From Petunia secreta (lineage: Eukaryota; Streptophyta; Magnoliopsida; Solanales; Solanaceae): a DNA stretch of 64,000 bases. The notes beneath the pieces were generated by a model. It was not told the origin of the DNA and ran no database searches. It worked only from the letters and a program-made list of their open reading frames with translations. Positions 60,791-64,000 of this stretch are shown here, piece by piece. Numbering within the stretch: the stretch's first letter is position 1; each line of letters opens with the position of its first letter. The stretch lies in the NCBI GenBank assembly GCA_029990175.1, contig JARKIP010000023.1:25687501-25751500 (forward strand), in the 5' to 3' direction. A program made the position numbers and the translations under genes.

Positions 60791-61876
60791 AATATGTGTA
60801 AGCTTTGATTTTTCCGATCGATTTGGAAATAATTGTCTTATCATATTTCCATAGTTTCCTGGGATGGCGTTTCTATAAAGAATCTGTTGCGGTAGAGGGG
60901 TGAGTTTCTGATACGATTTATTCCTGGCATTTATGAGACCCTACTAGTTTATCTGATCTAAATATGAGAGATTTGACGGTGAGTATTGCTATTGCATGCT
61001 TGGCATCCTGTGATGCCACCTTGTGTTATTATGTCAAGTCATTTTACCTCTCTCCTTGGAAATCAGTGTTGGTAGGATAATGGGATCCTAATTCTTCACC
61101 ATCAGCAAGTGTTATCGTTTCTTCCAGTGTAAAGTGATTAGTAAGTAATATTCGATCTACGTATATTCTTTTGGTTCAAAATGCTGATAAAGTCATGTTA
61201 TCCTATGAGCTTGTCTGGGTCATAAAAGGGTTTCTGGTAAATTGTCAGAGTTTCCTTCTTATGGGGAGATTAAATTGACATAGATTTTGTTTTATAAAGC
61301 TCATTTAATGTCTATTTCTTCAATTGTGATTCTTGGGCTACTTTGACTCGTAAGTAGTCTAGCTTTGGTAGCCAAGCAAATAAGAAGATGAGCTTCCTGA
61401 AGCTCTGATTATTTCTATCCTCGGTCCATTTCCATTTCTTCTTTGTTCGGCACCGGTAAGCTTGGGCAGTTGGTAGCCGCTTGTGATGTTCCCTGTGTTG
61501 AGCCAGAGTACGTGTTATTGTAACCGGGTAAGCGTATTATTTTTTTTAGATATCAGTTTATCCGGGTATCCATTCCCATGTATAGTATAGTGATGGTTCT
61601 GTTTTGCGGATCATCCAGTTTCAGGGGAAACTCTGCCGAAATTTTTATATAGAAGTACCATAGGTATGGAGTTGTGAACTTGAGAGTTGCAGCTGTTTGG
61701 CAACTCGAAAGGGTAGTTGGTAGCTCAGGTCAGAGCCGCATTCTGTTCTAGCTAAGTCTTTCTTAATCCAGCAGGTTGTGCGAGGATGAATATTCCTATC
61801 TAAATAACTGCAGGAGTTTGTGCTTTAAGTGGAGGAGTCCTCCAAATACTGAATGGTAATATTAAATCTCTGAGGT
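60791..61876 (+). other. Pol-free tail of element I, first part
   Basis: Shared with D, E and F (AAGAATCTGTTGCGGTAGAG, then CTTGGCATCCTGTGATGCC, TTGTGAACTTGAGAGTTGC and AGTGGAGGAGTCCTCC). No catalytic pol motif found. Confidence 0.7.
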
Positions 61877-62480
61877 GTTGATACCACCTTTCTCACGACC
61901 CAAAGTAAGGCCACGTCAGAAATCTACAATAAGTGTCGATCATTGCTAAACCCACTAATAATCTATTAATGATAGAGATAAGCTGGCAACCTGAACATAT
62001 ATACGTACCTATTTGCTGAAAGCATAAAGTCTGGAAAGATGACACGATTTTAACTTCCTGGCAATTAGAACATTGAGCCACAAATTCTGCTATGTCACAC
62101 ATCATTCCATCCCACCAATAAATCTGCTTAAGATTATGGTACATCTTAGTCGAACTACATCTCTATTTTATTTTCACTTTTCAAGTCATAATATTTCCAA
62201 TTCAAAGACAATACCCTGAAGTAGATGTTCAGTCTGAAGATCATTCCTGGTCTGGATCATACTATCCAGTAGTATTTACATGATCCTTATCTTTCTATGA
62301 TAGACCCTGTTTAGATTAACCTTTGACAAACATTGGGATATGAGTAACTACATTCCCACAAGGAGCTTGCGGAACAACGCTAACATTAGTTGAGATGTTG
62401 CATAGTGCGTTCGTAAAAATATGATATAACTTGCATCAAATCTTCTATAATGTGTAATGACAAAGTACTTCAAAAGCTTC
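61877..62480 (-). pseudogene. Integrase zinc-binding fragment of another gypsy element, inserted in I
   Basis: On the minus strand, 62144-62060 reads MYHNLKQIYWWDGMMCDIAE followed by FVAQCSNCQEVK, the H2C2 zinc-binding domain of a Ty3/gypsy integrase. The catalytic core does not follow. At the far end, GTTGATACCACC with CTCACGACCCAAA looks like the reverse complement of a primer site next to an LTR end. Elements D, E and F lack this segment, so it was acquired by insertion or template switching. Confidence 0.72.
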
Positions 62481-62866
62481 CCTATTGCATCAAGCGTGAG
62501 TTAATTCCTAGTTTCATCGACTTGTTCTATATCGAAAGGTATATTGAAGAGGTGATTATCGACTTAATCATGTTAACCCATTCAAAGTTCTGTGTATCTT
62601 CGTTTCAAAAATGTAGAACTCTCCTCTCGTGATCGAGGAAGGATCATCTTAGTCAGAATAATTCGGGCAATGGTGTTATCATATTATCCAGATATATTTT
62701 ATTCCAAGAGTTCGGTGTTCGTGTTACAGTTTTATTTCTGTAATCATGAGGAAAAAATTCTGTGGGATAGTTTATGAAGGTCGTGCAAATTCTTTTGTTA
62801 TCAGCGTGAATCTTGCTTTAGACTTAGGCTCGTTCGAGGACGAACGAGAGTTTAAGTGGAGGAGAA
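62481..62866 (+). other. Pol-free 3' tail and polypurine tract of element I
   Basis: Resumes homology with D (TAGTTTCATCGACTTGTTC, AATGTAGAACTCTCCTCTC, CTCGTTCGAGGACGAACGAG). It ends in AAGTGGAGGAGAA (62854-62866) before the LTR. Confidence 0.78.
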
Positions 62867-64000
62867 TGAAATGACCTCGGTCAGTCGTTTCAGAAGTTAG
62901 GACTCCGATTGGCGTGCCGATAATTTTAAAATATTTGTAATGTCTATTAGAACCTGTCTGTAAAATTTGAGCTAAATCAGACCTCGTTTGTTAGGCATCG
63001 GAAGAAGGTTTCAGTTTTTATTGGCGATAAATATTAAAAAGAGATTTTCGAGCTCGGTTTTGCCGAATGAGCTCCGATTCGAAATCCGAAAGTGCCGTTA
63101 GGTTTGTATGATTATTTGTGATTTTTGTAAACTTTCGAAAGTGAATTTCGATGTTGTTCGGCTAGTTTCCGCTAAAATGCCGAAAGTTAAATAATTTGAC
63201 TTTTTTTTATTTAAATTCGCATCTTGAGTTTCGGGAGTCCAATTTGAGATCCGCCTTCGCGAGTATGTTACATATATTTTGTATAACTTGTATGCAAAAG
63301 TTGGAATTATTTCAAATATCGTAGGGTACCGTTTTAATTTTTACCGTAACAGCGAATTTTAAAAGAAAAAAGAAAAAAAAAGAAAAAGAAAATGACATGA
63401 AATTAAACAATGGCGGTGGGTCCTTAGAAGCTAAGGACCAGCAGAACTTAGAAATATTGAAAATGAAAAAGTGAAACGAGTAACAGAGAAGAGAAAAGCG
63501 CAGTGAGGTAAAAAATGCCAGAAAATAAGAAAAGAGCCGGGAAAATAGTAGAATTTTTACCCCGAAACATTCAGGTAATGATCCTAATATATTATTTGAG
63601 TTTATTACATATGTTTGAATATATTTTTACGGTAAAAATAGGGATATTAGACATCGCCCTAATGACGTAAATTGATCGTTTAAAGGGTCAAATGGACCCC
63701 AAAAATGGAATTAATTATATATTCGTACTCAGTGCATTATGGGCAACATATAAATGTAATTTATTTAGTGTTTGGTTATGTGACCTTAAACCCTGTATAT
63801 AGGCCTGGCCTGCGTATTGCGTATGCGAATATGGTAACAGGTTCCTAACCGGATTGCCCTAAGACGTAAGGAATGAAGCCTTTTAGCCTGATGTGATATA
63901 TTTTTCTGCCTATTGAACACAGTGGGATCGTTTGGCAATGAATCCAAAGGAAAAAATGGTTATTCAGTTGCTGTGCTAACTTTGTAACAAGGTAAGTGTT
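62867..64000 (+). repeat. 3' LTR of element I, truncated by the window end
   Basis: TGAAATGACCTCGGTCAG onward. It matches the 5' LTR closely over its first 1134 bp, up to the donor-like AACAAGGTAAGTG at the last bases of the window. Confidence 0.92.

Larger units (their letters stand above)
56655..64000 (+). mobile_element. Gypsy-like element I (gag only), 3' LTR cut by window end
   Basis: The best preserved member: 5' LTR 56655-59143, intact primer site, gag remnant, pol-free tail with an integrase-containing insertion, polypurine tract, and the first 1134 bp of the 3' LTR. The interior is about 3.7 kb. The two LTRs are very similar over the visible overlap, suggesting a fairly recent insertion. 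The base word before the 5' LTR is GAATA; its partner would lie outside the window. Confidence 0.9.

Overview
This is a plant nuclear repeat desert. No host protein-coding gene, rRNA or tRNA could be supported anywhere in the 64 kb. Everything recognisable is a transposable element or its wreckage: Ty3/gypsy-type LTRs and gag remnants, a nearly complete Ty1/copia element of Sirevirus type, older copia debris, L1-type LINEs, a CACTA transposase, one MITE and several unidentified repeats. The repeat types and initiator-Met tRNA primer sites fit a large-genome eudicot. Solanaceae is my best guess from familiarity with such repeats; it is not proved here.

Layout. 1-3.2 kb: broken CACTA (TNP2-type) transposase, minus strand. 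3.7-8.9 kb: three truncated LTRs (A, B, C) of one gypsy-like family; B and C face each other as a large inverted repeat. 8.9-13.3 kb: dead copia RT/RNase H remnants and two LINE fragments. 13.7-19.5 kb: 5'-truncated gypsy-like element D (gag, pol-free tail, 3' LTR) carrying an unrelated insertion. 20.4-33.3 kb: LINE debris split by a 10-kb copia/Sirevirus element G with perfect 5-bp target duplication. 33.65-43.3 kb: gypsy-like element F with an unrelated solo LTR inserted in its interior (perfect 5-bp duplication). 44.2-47.1 kb: LTR fragment H abutting another LTR-like sequence that contains a MITE. 47.1-55.2 kb: minus-strand gypsy-like element E. 55.2-56.65 kb: fragment of another repeat. 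56.65 kb to the end: gypsy-like element I, whose 3' LTR runs out of the window.

The main theme is one LTR family present as eleven LTR copies (A, B, C, D, F x2, H, E x2, I x2) with four interiors. Each interior has a primer site and/or polypurine tract and a decayed gag with a CCHC-like knuckle, but I recognise no in-place reverse transcriptase, RNase H or integrase in any of them. The elements therefore look like a non-autonomous, gag-only family mobilised in trans by a Del/Tekay-like relative. Their long LTRs (about 2.2-2.8 kb) carry three minisatellites (35, 54 and about 57 bp units) lying between conserved splice-donor-like and splice-acceptor-like sequences. I propose that these arrays sit in an intron of the LTR leader; this is the most testable novelty in the window.
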